The translations under genes were made by a program, and so were the position numbers. The notes under the pieces were generated by a model. It saw only the letters and a list, made by a program, of their open reading frames with translations, was not told where the DNA came from and did no database searches. A stretch of 33,630 nt of DNA from a virus, in the IMG/VR virus record IMGVR_UViG_3300042509_002852, positions 1 to 33,630 of that record. One strand, written 5' to 3'. Shown in pieces: positions 8,362 to 16,089 of this stretch. The stretch's first letter is position 1. Each line of letters starts with the position of its first letter.

Positions 8362-9243
8362 ATGGACGGATACGAACTATTTCGACGACTTATTACGTTT
8401 TTGATTTTGTCACTAACGTTGCATAGAGCGCTAGCGGGCACGATCGATCCCAACACACCTGACGAAAAATATCTCGAGTTCGGTAAAAGTTTTCCTACTG
8501 TCGTCCGCCTTCGCACCCTAGTTCTCGACAAAGATCCTGAGCAGATTGAAACGCTCTCGTTGGTTCCGAAACCAGACAGCGACATATCACCTGACGTTGA
8601 ATTCCAGGTGGGTTCTGCGGTCGTCATCAAGCCGCACTGGATGCTAACGGCGGCCCATGTTGTGCACGGGGCTACGCTTACCGTCGCCGAAACAGACGAC
8701 AAAATTAAATACCCCGTCGACAAGGTCATTATTCATCACTTGTTTGAAGACGAGAAGTTTGGCTTTCACGATATTGCGCTGTGCTACTCGGCGAAGCCAT
8801 TTGAGTTGCCCTTTTACATACCGCTATATGAAGACTTAGATGAGACAGGCAAGGCCGCCACAATTGCTGGTTATGGCCGCCGCGGTACGTTTCACACCGG
8901 CCATGTCTTTGACGACAATAAGAAACGAGCCGGCCACAACCGCATTGATTCCAGCGAACGCACGATTCTGATTTGCACTCCGAGCGTGACACATGACAGG
9001 TTCCCGCTGGAGTTCATGATTGCACCTGGGGACTCTGGGGGCGGCATGTTCATTGGCAACAAATTAGCCGGTATTAATTCGTTCTTAATGGCCGTAGATA
9101 AAAAGCCAGACGGCACCTACGGCGACGAAGCAGCGTTTACACGCGTAAGCCTGTACACAGACTGGATTGCCGAGCAGATTGAAAAGCACGAGCGGTTTAT
9201 TCTTGGTCAGACAACCCTAGGGCCTGACGTGGCGGAGAAATAA
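8362..9243 (+). CDS. Secreted trypsin-like serine protease
   Basis: 293 residues of the chymotrypsin/trypsin clan. The catalytic triad is visible: His99 in LTAAHVV, Asp137 in HDIAL, and Ser225 in PGDSGGGMF. An N-terminal hydrophobic stretch ending ...HRALAG (about residues 9-26) is a likely signal peptide, so the enzyme would act in the envelope or outside the cell. AGGAG lies 9 bases before the ATG. The next gene starts in the base after its stop. Phages rarely carry such proteases; possible roles are cutting surface-layer or envelope proteins, or maturing virion proteins. The fold call is firm; the substrate is unknown. Confidence 0.92.
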   Translation: MDGYELFRRLITFLILSLTLHRALAGTIDPNTPDEKYLEFGKSFPTVVRLRTLVLDKDPEQIETLSLVPKPDSDISPDVEFQVGSAVVIKPHWMLTAAHVVHGATLTVAETDDKIKYPVDKVIIHHLFEDEKFGFHDIALCYSAKPFELPFYIPLYEDLDETGKAATIAGYGRRGTFHTGHVFDDNKKRAGHNRIDSSERTILICTPSVTHDRFPLEFMIAPGDSGGGMFIGNKLAGINSFLMAVDKKPDGTYGDEAAFTRVSLYTDWIAEQIEKHERFILGQTTLGPDVAEK

Positions 9244-9498
9244 ATGGAAAGTTTAACCACGCTTGTGATGGTCACACTCATGGTGGGCGTATTTTGCTCG
9301 ATTTTTTTGTGCGGCCCCGTGGCGTTAACTCTGTATTACTTTAAACGCTACATCTTGGCGTTTATTGTAGGGTCGATGGCAGTCGTGCTGGGCTTTTCAT
9401 GGTATATTGACGTGTACACATGGGCGAGATTCCTCGGGTTGGCGTCAGCCGCCTGTGGCCTGTGTGCCGTCGTATTATCCGTGAAAAAGGCCGCCTGA
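9244..9498 (+). CDS. Small membrane protein with three predicted TM segments
   Basis: 84 residues, very hydrophobic, with three likely transmembrane segments (about 5-30, 36-53 and 59-79) and a short basic tail (VKKAA). The ATG directly abuts the protease stop codon. Its own stop (TGA) overlaps the ATG of the helicase gene, so the three genes are translationally coupled. Size and topology fit a holin or small membrane partner, but there is no family signature. Confidence 0.72.
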   Translation: MESLTTLVMVTLMVGVFCSIFLCGPVALTLYYFKRYILAFIVGSMAVVLGFSWYIDVYTWARFLGLASAACGLCAVVLSVKKAA

Positions 9499-12400
9499 TG
9501 TCCGACGACCTGCACGCCCAATTCCAACCTGATTACACACCCGAGCAATTAGAGAACCTCGGCGTGTACGACTCGCTCTACCGGGGCCAAGGTCCGCGGT
9601 TAGCCAGTCTTGGGGCCTGGAAGCCCGAATGGATCAGCGAGCACGACCCCAAGGGCTGGGCTCAGTGGTACAAGCGTTATTCGTCTGGGCGCAGGATTCA
9701 AGGCGAGGACGACAGGCAGATCAAACGCTGGCTGAGTTTTAAAGCTCGCCACGGCGGCCCGTTTAAAAAAAGCCCCACACCCCGCCGCGGCTGGGCCTTA
9801 CGGAATTGGGGCGTCGATCCAGCTAAGTTAGTAGCACCCGATCAGAGCCAAGCCACGACTGAGATGCTGGACGCCTACAAGGCCAAGGCGATGCAAAAGT
9901 ACGTGGCACAAAAGCAAGCCAATGACCTGACTAAATTTGCCCCTAAGTGGAGTGACCGGGCCCACCTTTTAGCTGCATTGCCGCAGCACCTGACCGACAC
10001 GCAAACGGCATTGTCGACGCAAGGTAATATCGACAAAGAGATGACGGACTTAGCGTTGATCTCGCAGGCGTGGTTGCGGAGTCAAAAACAAAAAGAGTTG
10101 CTGGCAGCCCGGCTCAAAAAGTTTCGCGAAACAGCGGGCTATCCGTCTCTCGCGCCATCACCGTCAATTCTCAAAACAGCCGATCTTAATCCTGACATAA
10201 AACTGCAGGACCATCAGCAACGCATTGCAGACCGCGTAACGAACGACGAGTCGCGCTTGCTGGTGTATCACGGGCTGGGTTCTGGCAAGTCGCTCTCGGC
10301 GATTGCTGCTGCTGAGGCGGCCAAGAAGAAATACAAAGACGATTACGGCATCGTGGTCCCGGCGGCACTCAAGGGCAACTTCGAAAAAGAAGTAGGCAAG
10401 TTCACTACGAACTCAAGCCCAGAGATCATGTCGTATACGGGGCTGGCGTTAGGCAAGAACTTCGCTGAGCAGCCCGACACGGTCATCATGGACGAAGCCC
10501 ACCGGTTGCGGAATCCTGGGTCGGCTAGTGGTCAGGCGGCAAAGCGCGTAGCCCGGAATGCCAAAAACTTGCTGCTACTGACTGGCTCGCCCGTCACGAA
10601 TTCGCCGAGTGACCTGGCTAACTTGCTGGGCATGCTGCACAACAAGAACATTACGCCCGAAGACTTTGAGAAGCGTTTTATTGACTACGAGAGTGTGAAC
10701 CCCGGCGTGGTCAATTGGTTTCGCGGTGTGGCGCCTGGTGAGCGAGGAGTTGTCAAGAACGAAGACCAGTTACGGGGTTTGCTACGGGGCAAGATTGATT
10801 ATCAGCCCAGTAAGACTCCAGAAGGCGTCAACGTGAATGAAGAAGTCATTCGCGTGCCCCTGTCGCCCGACCAGCAAAAGATTCAGAAAGCCATTCGTAC
10901 GAAGATCCCGCCGGGCTTTCTCTGGAAACTCGACAAAGAGTTTCCCATGTCCCGCGATGAATTGGCCAAGTTAAATAGTTTTCTCACGGGCCTTCGCCAA
11001 GTCTCGTTGTCTACGCAGCCATTTCGATATGACAAAGATCCAGGCCGCGCGTTCGGGCAATCGTCCAAGTTACAGACGGCCATGAAAAACCTGCAAGGCG
11101 TGCTGGACTCAGACCCCCGTAAAAAAGCCATCATTTATTCCAACTTTATTGACTCTGGCCTGAAGCCATACAGTTCGGCGTTAGAGAAAGCCAAGATTCC
11201 GCACGGTATTTTCCACGGTAGCATTCCGGTAAAGCAACGCCAGCAGGCCCTCAAAGATTACAACGAGGGCAAACTGCGGGCATTGCTGTTAGGCCCAGCC
11301 GCAGCCGAGGGTATCTCCACCAAGGGCACGAGTTTAATACAGCTGTTAGACCCGCACTGGCACGAGTCTCGCAGCCAACAAGCCAAGGGCCGGGGTTTAC
11401 GATTTGACAGCCATCAAGACTTGCCCGAAGAACTGAAGAACGTCGCCGTGCAGCGGTATATCTCTAGTTCTGAAGATCCGTCGTGGTTGGGTAAACTGAT
11501 GGGTTACCAACGCGAACGCACAGGTGATGAAGTGTTAGAGCATTTAACTGCTGATAAAGAACGCCTGAACGAAGTCTTCCGCAAGATCCTGCGCGAAGAG
11601 GGTAGCGTGAAAAACTCAAATTACATTGATCCCGTTGCCGGCGTTGCTACGTGGTTTGCCGAGAAAGCGGCTGACGCCATGGAGGCGTTCGGCGACGCAA
11701 AGAACACAATGGGCGACGCCGCCCGGGGAACAGCAACTGCTGCCCGAGGCGCTGCAGGCTGGCTATCAAAATTACCGCAACGACTGAATAGCCGAGATAT
11801 TAAACCGTCCCGAAGTGATTTAGATAGCGTGTTTAAGGCGTATGCGACAGAAGTCCCGCGGCCTCCAGTACGTGCTGCACAGATAGAGGCCACGCGCCGA
11901 ACGCTATTAAACTCCTTAATGAAGCACCGCAAAACACCAGATATTTCCTCTGACATGATCGGCTCGTTGCCGCGAAGTTTTTTACCAGCGTCGTCTTTTG
12001 CTGAAAAAGATTTGAAAGCACTTGGGTTTTTGCCGTCGTATGTCGCCGTGCCAGAGCGCGGGCAGACGCAATTCCGCACGTTACGGCATCCGTATACCGG
12101 CATGCACTTTCATCGGCACGGCAAGAACTGGATTTTTCACGAGGACAACTGGCCGAGCCTAAGCATGCAGGTAGCCCGGTATGCGAAAGAACACCCCAAC
12201 GCTACGACGGCCGATAAATTGCGTTTTCAAACTAAAACGTTTTTTCAAGACTCGTTGCCGCACGTCGTGTATGAAGGCGTGCCTGGGTATATCAACTATA
12301 TTCACAACAGCGTCATCGGCGGCGTACCCACATTCAGCAATATTAAAGACCAAGCCGCTGTCACGAAGAATCCACTTGTGCAGGGTTCTCGGGCACTCGG

Positions 12401-12953
12401 CGCGTCGGCCCTGCTTGGGGCTGCTTATGGCGGTTTGACCAAGAATCCAGAAAACTTCGCGGCGGGCACCGGCGCCGGCCTTGGATTTTTTGGCGGCAAC
12501 ACCGCGGCCGGCCACGCACGTAAATTGATATCTAAGTTCGATAACAGAATTGAAGATCCGGGTCTTGCCAACTTGCTTTTACATGCTGGCTTGCCCGCCT
12601 TGGGTATTTACGGCGGCAATGCACTGGGTAAAAAACTGTATCAGCGGGTGCTCGGTGCCATGAACAACCAGACCGCCGAGGAAGAAGCCGTGAAGAAGGT
12701 GGTCCGTCGAAAACGGAAACCGGCGGCAGGGAAGGTCAAAAAGACGAAAAAGCGCGTGCTCCGCCGGGCGACCCGTAAACCAGTGACAAAGCCAGAAAAC
12801 AATGAGTCGGGCGGCACGGAGGATGAAGAGTCCTGGTCGTTGCCAGCATTAAAAGACCTTCAGCCAGATTTGAGCAAAATTAACATCCCATTTTTACAGC
12901 AAAAAGCCGCCGCCCAAAAGGCAGGCCGACAAGCGACGCCCTCCCAGTTATAA
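9498..12953 (+). CDS. SNF2-family helicase/translocase with C-terminal glycine-zipper hairpins
   Basis: 1151 residues from the ATG at 9498, which overlaps the previous stop as TGATG. Residues about 20-115 form an N-terminal domain (ending near RRGWALRNWGVDP) that I have seen in phage proteins but cannot name. The SF2/SNF2 motor spans about 230-690: Walker A GLGSGKS (259-265), DEAHR (332-336), motif III LTGSP, IV AIIYSNF, V AAAEGISTKG and VI QQAKGRGLRF (from 627). SNF2 proteins translocate along dsDNA using ATP. The C-terminal 450 residues hold glycine-rich hydrophobic stretches (about 965-1010 and 1020-1045) and then a Lys/Arg-rich segment (about 1065-1095). Membrane-type helices on an SNF2 motor are unusual. 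Confidence 0.93.
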   Translation: MSDDLHAQFQPDYTPEQLENLGVYDSLYRGQGPRLASLGAWKPEWISEHDPKGWAQWYKRYSSGRRIQGEDDRQIKRWLSFKARHGGPFKKSPTPRRGWALRNWGVDPAKLVAPDQSQATTEMLDAYKAKAMQKYVAQKQANDLTKFAPKWSDRAHLLAALPQHLTDTQTALSTQGNIDKEMTDLALISQAWLRSQKQKELLAARLKKFRETAGYPSLAPSPSILKTADLNPDIKLQDHQQRIADRVTNDESRLLVYHGLGSGKSLSAIAAAEAAKKKYKDDYGIVVPAALKGNFEKEVGKFTTNSSPEIMSYTGLALGKNFAEQPDTVIMDEAHRLRNPGSASGQAAKRVARNAKNLLLLTGSPVTNSPSDLANLLGMLHNKNITPEDFEKRFIDYESVNPGVVNWFRGVAPGERGVVKNEDQLRGLLRGKIDYQPSKTPEGVNVNEEVIRVPLSPDQQKIQKAIRTKIPPGFLWKLDKEFPMSRDELAKLNSFLTGLRQVSLSTQPFRYDKDPGRAFGQSSKLQTAMKNLQGVLDSDPRKKAIIYSNFIDSGLKPYSSALEKAKIPHGIFHGSIPVKQRQQALKDYNEGKLRALLLGPAAAEGISTKGTSLIQLLDPHWHESRSQQAKGRGLRFDSHQDLPEELKNVAVQRYISSSEDPSWLGKLMGYQRERTGDEVLEHLTADKERLNEVFRKILREEGSVKNSNYIDPVAGVATWFAEKAADAMEAFGDAKNTMGDAARGTATAARGAAGWLSKLPQRLNSRDIKPSRSDLDSVFKAYATEVPRPPVRAAQIEATRRTLLNSLMKHRKTPDISSDMIGSLPRSFLPASSFAEKDLKALGFLPSYVAVPERGQTQFRTLRHPYTGMHFHRHGKNWIFHEDNWPSLSMQVARYAKEHPNATTADKLRFQTKTFFQDSLPHVVYEGVPGYINYIHNSVIGGVPTFSNIKDQAAVTKNPLVQGSRALGASALLGAAYGGLTKNPENFAAGTGAGLGFFGGNTAAGHARKLISKFDNRIEDPGLANLLLHAGLPALGIYGGNALGKKLYQRVLGAMNNQTAEEEAVKKVVRRKRKPAAGKVKKTKKRVLRRATRKPVTKPENNESGGTEDEESWSLPALKDLQPDLSKINIPFLQQKAAAQKAGRQATPSQL

Positions 12954-13009
12954 TTAACGCTCCGGCGGCATGGATGTCGCCTACAGCGTCAGTCAGGGAG
13001 GACTGCGGT

Positions 13010-13360
13010 ATGGCGGCACGGTACAAGAATTATCACGCATTGTTGCGGCTGCTCAAGACCAAGTTTGCGGCCGGCTTCCCTGTCTCAGTCCGGCGCATGC
13101 GGATTACGGCCCGGCTTGAAGGTCGGTGCTGGAAGACGGGTAAGCAGTTTCACATTCAGATCGACTCTCGACTGGATGAAAACAAAGCCATGGACGTGCT
13201 GGTCCATGAGTGGGCGCATGCACGCGCGTGGAATCATCGCCTGGATTCTGCCACCACCGACGAGCAGTTTAACAAGTTATCCCATGATGCGGCGTGGGGC
13301 GTGGCGTACGCGGAGATTTATTCAGCGTATGAGCAGCACTTTACGCAAGCCTTGAAATAA
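13010..13360 (+). CDS. Putative zinc metallopeptidase (HEWAH)
   Basis: 116 residues. The ATG at 13010 is set by GGGAGG at 12996-13001; an upstream in-frame ATG at 12974 lies before that site. The motif VHEWAHARAW places HExxH at residues 66-70. It is preceded by a beta-strand segment (FHIQIDSRLD), a common arrangement in small zincin proteases. A downstream acidic ligand is not certain. It could be a SprT-like or ImmA-like peptidase, or a protein that only binds zinc. Its TAA overlaps the ATG of the next small gene (TAATG), so translation is coupled. Confidence 0.75.
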   Translation: MAARYKNYHALLRLLKTKFAAGFPVSVRRMRITARLEGRCWKTGKQFHIQIDSRLDENKAMDVLVHEWAHARAWNHRLDSATTDEQFNKLSHDAAWGVAYAEIYSAYEQHFTQALK

Positions 13361-13485
13361 TGGGAAAATACAAGCCGTTGCCCCGCGAAGTTTTATTGGC
13401 CAAGAAATCCTGTTGTGGGCGCCGCTGTGTTAATTGTCCCTATGAGCCGAAGCATGTAAAAGGCAGCACAAAGGTTCCGCCATGA
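13360..13485 (+). CDS. 41-residue Cys-rich protein (DUF5522-like)
   Basis: A very small gene that is easy to miss. The ATG shares a base with the metallopeptidase stop (TAATG), and its TGA overlaps the HNH nuclease ATG (ATGA). It fills the gap between the two neighbours exactly, which supports a real gene. The motif SCCGRRCVNCPYEP (Cys18, Cys19, Cys23, Cys26) resembles the CCGxGCxxCPY signature I associate with DUF5522, a small family of unknown function probably binding metal. Basic residues surround the cluster. Zinc or iron-sulfur binding is likely; the role is unknown. Confidence 0.75.
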   Translation: MGKYKPLPREVLLAKKSCCGRRCVNCPYEPKHVKGSTKVPP

Positions 13486-13862
13486 AAAACGTCCTGGCAT
13501 GGTTGTGGCAGCGGATACCGATGTCTTGGCGTCCGCGGTACATCCTTGCTCAGCGACAACGGGCTGGTGAGTGGCTTACTGTGCGGAAAGCACATCTAGC
13601 GAAAGAGCCGTGCTGCCAAGCCTGCGGGAGAACGAAAAATTTAATCGTGCACCATGTGATCCCGGTGAGTTTTGATCCGAAGCGTGAACTGGACCCAGAC
13701 AATTTACTGACGCTGTGCAAAGATCCTTGCCACATTGTATTCGGTCATTACATGGACTATCATTGCTGTAATTTACAAGTACGCAAGATGGTGGCTGAGT
13801 ATCGTCGGGCCAAGCACCGCAAATTTTGCCTGTACAAAACGGACACGGGTTATGCTAAGTAA
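13482..13862 (+). CDS. HNH endonuclease
   Basis: 126 residues. The zinc-finger HNH core is seen: CQAC (45-48), VHHVIPV (His57/His58), DPDNLLTLC (Asn74, Cys79) and CHIVFGH (Cys83/His84, His89). The two Cys pairs would hold zinc, and His58, Asn74 and the later His would form the catalytic site. The N-terminus is basic and aromatic. HNH enzymes nick or cut DNA; in phages they act in packaging, as homing nucleases or in defence. No terminase is adjacent, so the role is not fixed. The ATG overlaps the stop of the 41-residue gene. Confidence 0.88.
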   Translation: MKNVLAWLWQRIPMSWRPRYILAQRQRAGEWLTVRKAHLAKEPCCQACGRTKNLIVHHVIPVSFDPKRELDPDNLLTLCKDPCHIVFGHYMDYHCCNLQVRKMVAEYRRAKHRKFCLYKTDTGYAK

Positions 13863-13988
13863 TCCGGCTGCTGATACGGTCCCTTGGCGGGGCGCGGAAT
13901 GCTATACTGTGACTTTGCCCCCGCGTAACTTCGTGCCGTTGCGTGTCAACCTGATATACAAACTGTAATACAATTGCGGAACAACACC
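13863..13988 (+). promoter_or_regulatory. Intergenic region with extended -10 promoter candidate
   Basis: The 126-bp gap contains TGCTATACT, an extended -10 (TATACT at 13903-13908) with no recognisable -35. A GGGGC/GCCCC inverted repeat flanks it. A second -10-like box, TAATAC, lies near 13968. Either could start transcription of the paralogous pair that begins at 13989. Confidence 0.42.
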
Positions 13989-14804
13989 ATGAATGCATTT
14001 TCGTTTGGGCGGTTTGTAGCAGAAAAAGTAGCCGCTGGCCCAGCCGGCGGATTAATTACCAGCGGCTCTAAGCCTCTTCAAGGCCCTAATCCAATGAGCC
14101 CCAAGCCAATGGGTTCTAAACCGTCGGCTAGCACGAACCCTAGTTTTATGCAGTCCTACGGCAATGTTTTAGACCGCTGGTATAACCCGTTTACAAAACA
14201 GCGTAATTACGAGCGCGGCGAAAAAGGTTTAATGCGGGCCGGTCAGGCTGCTATGGGTATTGGTGCTGCAGCTGGGGCTGCGGCCGGTGGTGTCGCTGCC
14301 GCCGCGCCCACGTTGGCCGCCACGCCAGTTAGCAGCCTGCCGGCGTATTTTGCCGGTAATGCCGCTGCGGCAGGCACCGTAGCCGGTGCAGGGGCCGGCG
14401 GTGCTGCTGCGACACAAAGTCCCACGGCACAGCGAATGTTCCCGACGATGGCGAACGCGGCTTCAAGTGCGGCAAACTCTTTTAACCGATTTGCGACTGA
14501 CGGGGCGATGCGGGTCAATGATCTGAAGAACACACTATGGAAAAAATTGCCGCACTCGGCACGCGAGTTTCATGAGACGATAGAGCACCATCCTTTTGCT
14601 CAAGCCTTGGACCCCAACACGGGTATCGCAAAACACATGAACCCGGTGAACACGTCTGGTAATTTAATGGGGCTGTTGCCGCACTCCGTTACGCTGCCGT
14701 ACGAAGGTATGCATGAAGGGGCGCACGGCTTACACCACACACTGCATAACTTTGTAGGCGGCGGACACGGGCACGGTGGCGTTGAGCATGCGGGTGTGCA
14801 CTAG
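13989..14804 (+). CDS. FG-tagged glycine/alanine-rich protein, paralogue 1
   Basis: 271 residues from the ATG at 13989 (an upstream in-frame TTG at 13974 is less likely). It starts MNAFSFGRFVAEKVAAG, the clearest form of the FG tag. A Pro/Ser linker follows. Residues 56-105 are identical to residues 23-72 of the next gene. This core has a polar half (RWYNPFTKQRNYERGEKG) and a Gly/Ala-zipper hydrophobic half. Long Ala/Gly-rich hydrophobic stretches follow to about 145. The C-terminus is His/Gly-rich (HEGAHGLHHTLHNF, GGHGHGG), which may bind metal. Probably a membrane-active or virion-internal protein; no known domain. Confidence 0.78.
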   Translation: MNAFSFGRFVAEKVAAGPAGGLITSGSKPLQGPNPMSPKPMGSKPSASTNPSFMQSYGNVLDRWYNPFTKQRNYERGEKGLMRAGQAAMGIGAAAGAAAGGVAAAAPTLAATPVSSLPAYFAGNAAAAGTVAGAGAGGAAATQSPTAQRMFPTMANAASSAANSFNRFATDGAMRVNDLKNTLWKKLPHSAREFHETIEHHPFAQALDPNTGIAKHMNPVNTSGNLMGLLPHSVTLPYEGMHEGAHGLHHTLHNFVGGGHGHGGVEHAGVH

Positions 14805-14805
14805 G

Positions 14806-14833
14806 TTGTGAATACAGTCAATACATTTAAATT
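14806..14833 (+). promoter_or_regulatory. Candidate promoter for paralogue 2
   Basis: TTGTGA (14806-14811) and TAAATT (14828-14833) are separated by 16 bases, in the 49-bp gap before the ATG at 14854. The match to sigma-70 is moderate. The predicted transcript start would give a leader of about 14 bases, close to the minimum. Confidence 0.4.
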
Positions 14834-14853
14834 AATCGCTGGGCAGAAATAAC

Positions 14854-15480
14854 ATGCAGGCTTTTTCTTTTGGCCGTGCCCTCGGCGAAAAACTGGCTGC
14901 CGAGCCGAGTTTTTTGCGGTCTTACGGTAATGTCTTAGACCGCTGGTATAACCCGTTTACAAAACAGCGCAATTACGAACGCGGTGAAAAGGGTTTAATG
15001 CGGGCCGGCCAAGCCGCGATGGGAATTGGAGCGGCAGCAGGTGCTGCGGCCGGTGGTGTTGCTGCGGCCCCGACGATTGCTGGCATGGGCACCGGTACGG
15101 CGGCGACTGCGGGTACTGGCGGCGTCATAGCCTCGCAAACACCCGCGGGGCAAAACCTAATGCAACGTTTGCCGGCCATGGCTCAAAACGCCGCACACAC
15201 ATACTCGTCGCGCGTCGAGCCGGCTCTGCGGCGAGTTGGTTACGGCCCGGGAGACGCAGCCCATGATTTATATGCGGCGGGCACGGGAAACTTTGACAGA
15301 ATTAAAGGCCCGAACTGGGGCGCGGTTGGTATGAAACCGCCGTCTATGAACGCAGTCACGGGCGCCCCGAGCGGATGGACGTCTGGCTTGTATCCGACAT
15401 TGCCGCGACCGACAGAGGTTGTTAAAAACATAGCGTCGGCTGTCCCGGCATCTTCAGTTCTTGCACAGGCTAAACTGTAA
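14854..15480 (+). CDS. FG-tagged glycine/alanine-rich protein, paralogue 2
   Basis: 208 residues. Starts MQAFSFGRALGEKLAAEPSF, matching the tag of the previous gene. Residues 23-72 are identical to paralogue 1 although the codons differ at about 18 synonymous positions. After the shared Gly/Ala-zipper stretch there is a second hydrophobic segment (about 73-95), then an unrelated C-terminal half rich in Pro, Gly and Ser. The His-rich tail of paralogue 1 is absent. The stop overlaps the ATG of the zinc-ribbon gene (TAATG). Likely the same functional class as its neighbour with a different end domain. Confidence 0.78.
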   Translation: MQAFSFGRALGEKLAAEPSFLRSYGNVLDRWYNPFTKQRNYERGEKGLMRAGQAAMGIGAAAGAAAGGVAAAPTIAGMGTGTAATAGTGGVIASQTPAGQNLMQRLPAMAQNAAHTYSSRVEPALRRVGYGPGDAAHDLYAAGTGNFDRIKGPNWGAVGMKPPSMNAVTGAPSGWTSGLYPTLPRPTEVVKNIASAVPASSVLAQAKL

Positions 15481-15695
15481 TGGCACTTTGCCCCGCATGT
15501 GAATCCGCATTAGTCGAGATTCGCTCAAAACACGTCTGTCCGTTTTGCCACATCATCGTCGAGACGTGCTGCGACGGCGGTGAATGTCGGCCGGCGGTAG
15601 CAGGCTGGAAAAAACTTGTCGAAGAGACGGCCCCGGCACGACAAGCGTATATGTCAAAAGTCCAGAACACCCAAGAGGAGTGCACTCGTGGCTGA
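15480..15695 (+). CDS. Small zinc-ribbon protein
   Basis: 71 residues. CPAC (Cys4, Cys7) and CPFC (Cys20, Cys23) form a treble-clef or ribbon zinc site, and a further CCDGGEC (Cys30, Cys31, Cys36) follows. I recognise this pattern from small phage zinc-ribbon proteins. The ATG overlaps the previous stop, and the 3' end overlaps the GTG start of the cupin gene by 8 bases. Such proteins often act as adaptors or transcription-related factors; the partner is unknown. Confidence 0.8.
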   Translation: MALCPACESALVEIRSKHVCPFCHIIVETCCDGGECRPAVAGWKKLVEETAPARQAYMSKVQNTQEECTRG

Positions 15696-16089
15696 ATCTG
15701 CCAAGAAGTTTATTCTCAACGCCGAGCAGCGTGTTTATGTCGCAGAAGATTGGGGCCACGAGGATTGGATTTGGAACGGACGGTATTGCGGGAAAAAGTT
15801 GCTCATTAAAGCGGGCAAAACGACGCCATGGTCGTATCACCGCGTTAAAGACAAAGTCCTGTACGTCGAATCTGGGAACGTTGTGTTAACATATGGCTAT
15901 GACGAAAACACTGCAACGGCGTCAAATTTAACACTTGGGCCGGATGCTGCGTTTCACGTTCCGCCTGGAATGTATCACAGCATTAAGGCAACAAGTGAGG
16001 CGCGGCTGCTTGAGTTGAGCACGCACCATAACGACAAAGACGTCTACTCCAACGGCGACCCCGCGGCTGAGGATAGCGATGAAGATTAA
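15688..16089 (+). CDS. Cupin-domain protein (sugar-phosphate isomerase-like)
   Basis: 133 residues from a GTG start at 15688, chosen because GAGGAG at 15675-15680 lies 7 bases upstream. The cupin barrel resembles the C-terminal domain of mannose-6-phosphate isomerase/mannose-1-phosphate guanylyltransferase. Motifs: PWSYHRVKDKVLYVESG, LGPDAAFHVPPGMYHSI and LLELSTHHND, which supply the usual His and Glu metal ligands. It may isomerise or bind a sugar phosphate. Its end overlaps the start of the 608-residue gene by 11 bases, so the unit 14854-17905 is closely coupled. Confidence 0.85.
   Translation: MAESAKKFILNAEQRVYVAEDWGHEDWIWNGRYCGKKLLIKAGKTTPWSYHRVKDKVLYVESGNVVLTYGYDENTATASNLTLGPDAAFHVPPGMYHSIKATSEARLLELSTHHNDKDVYSNGDPAAEDSDED

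Noticed and set aside
13735-13968. 77-codon + strand frame overlapping the HNH gene
   Set aside because: It overlaps the conserved HNH core in another frame and has no ribosome site.
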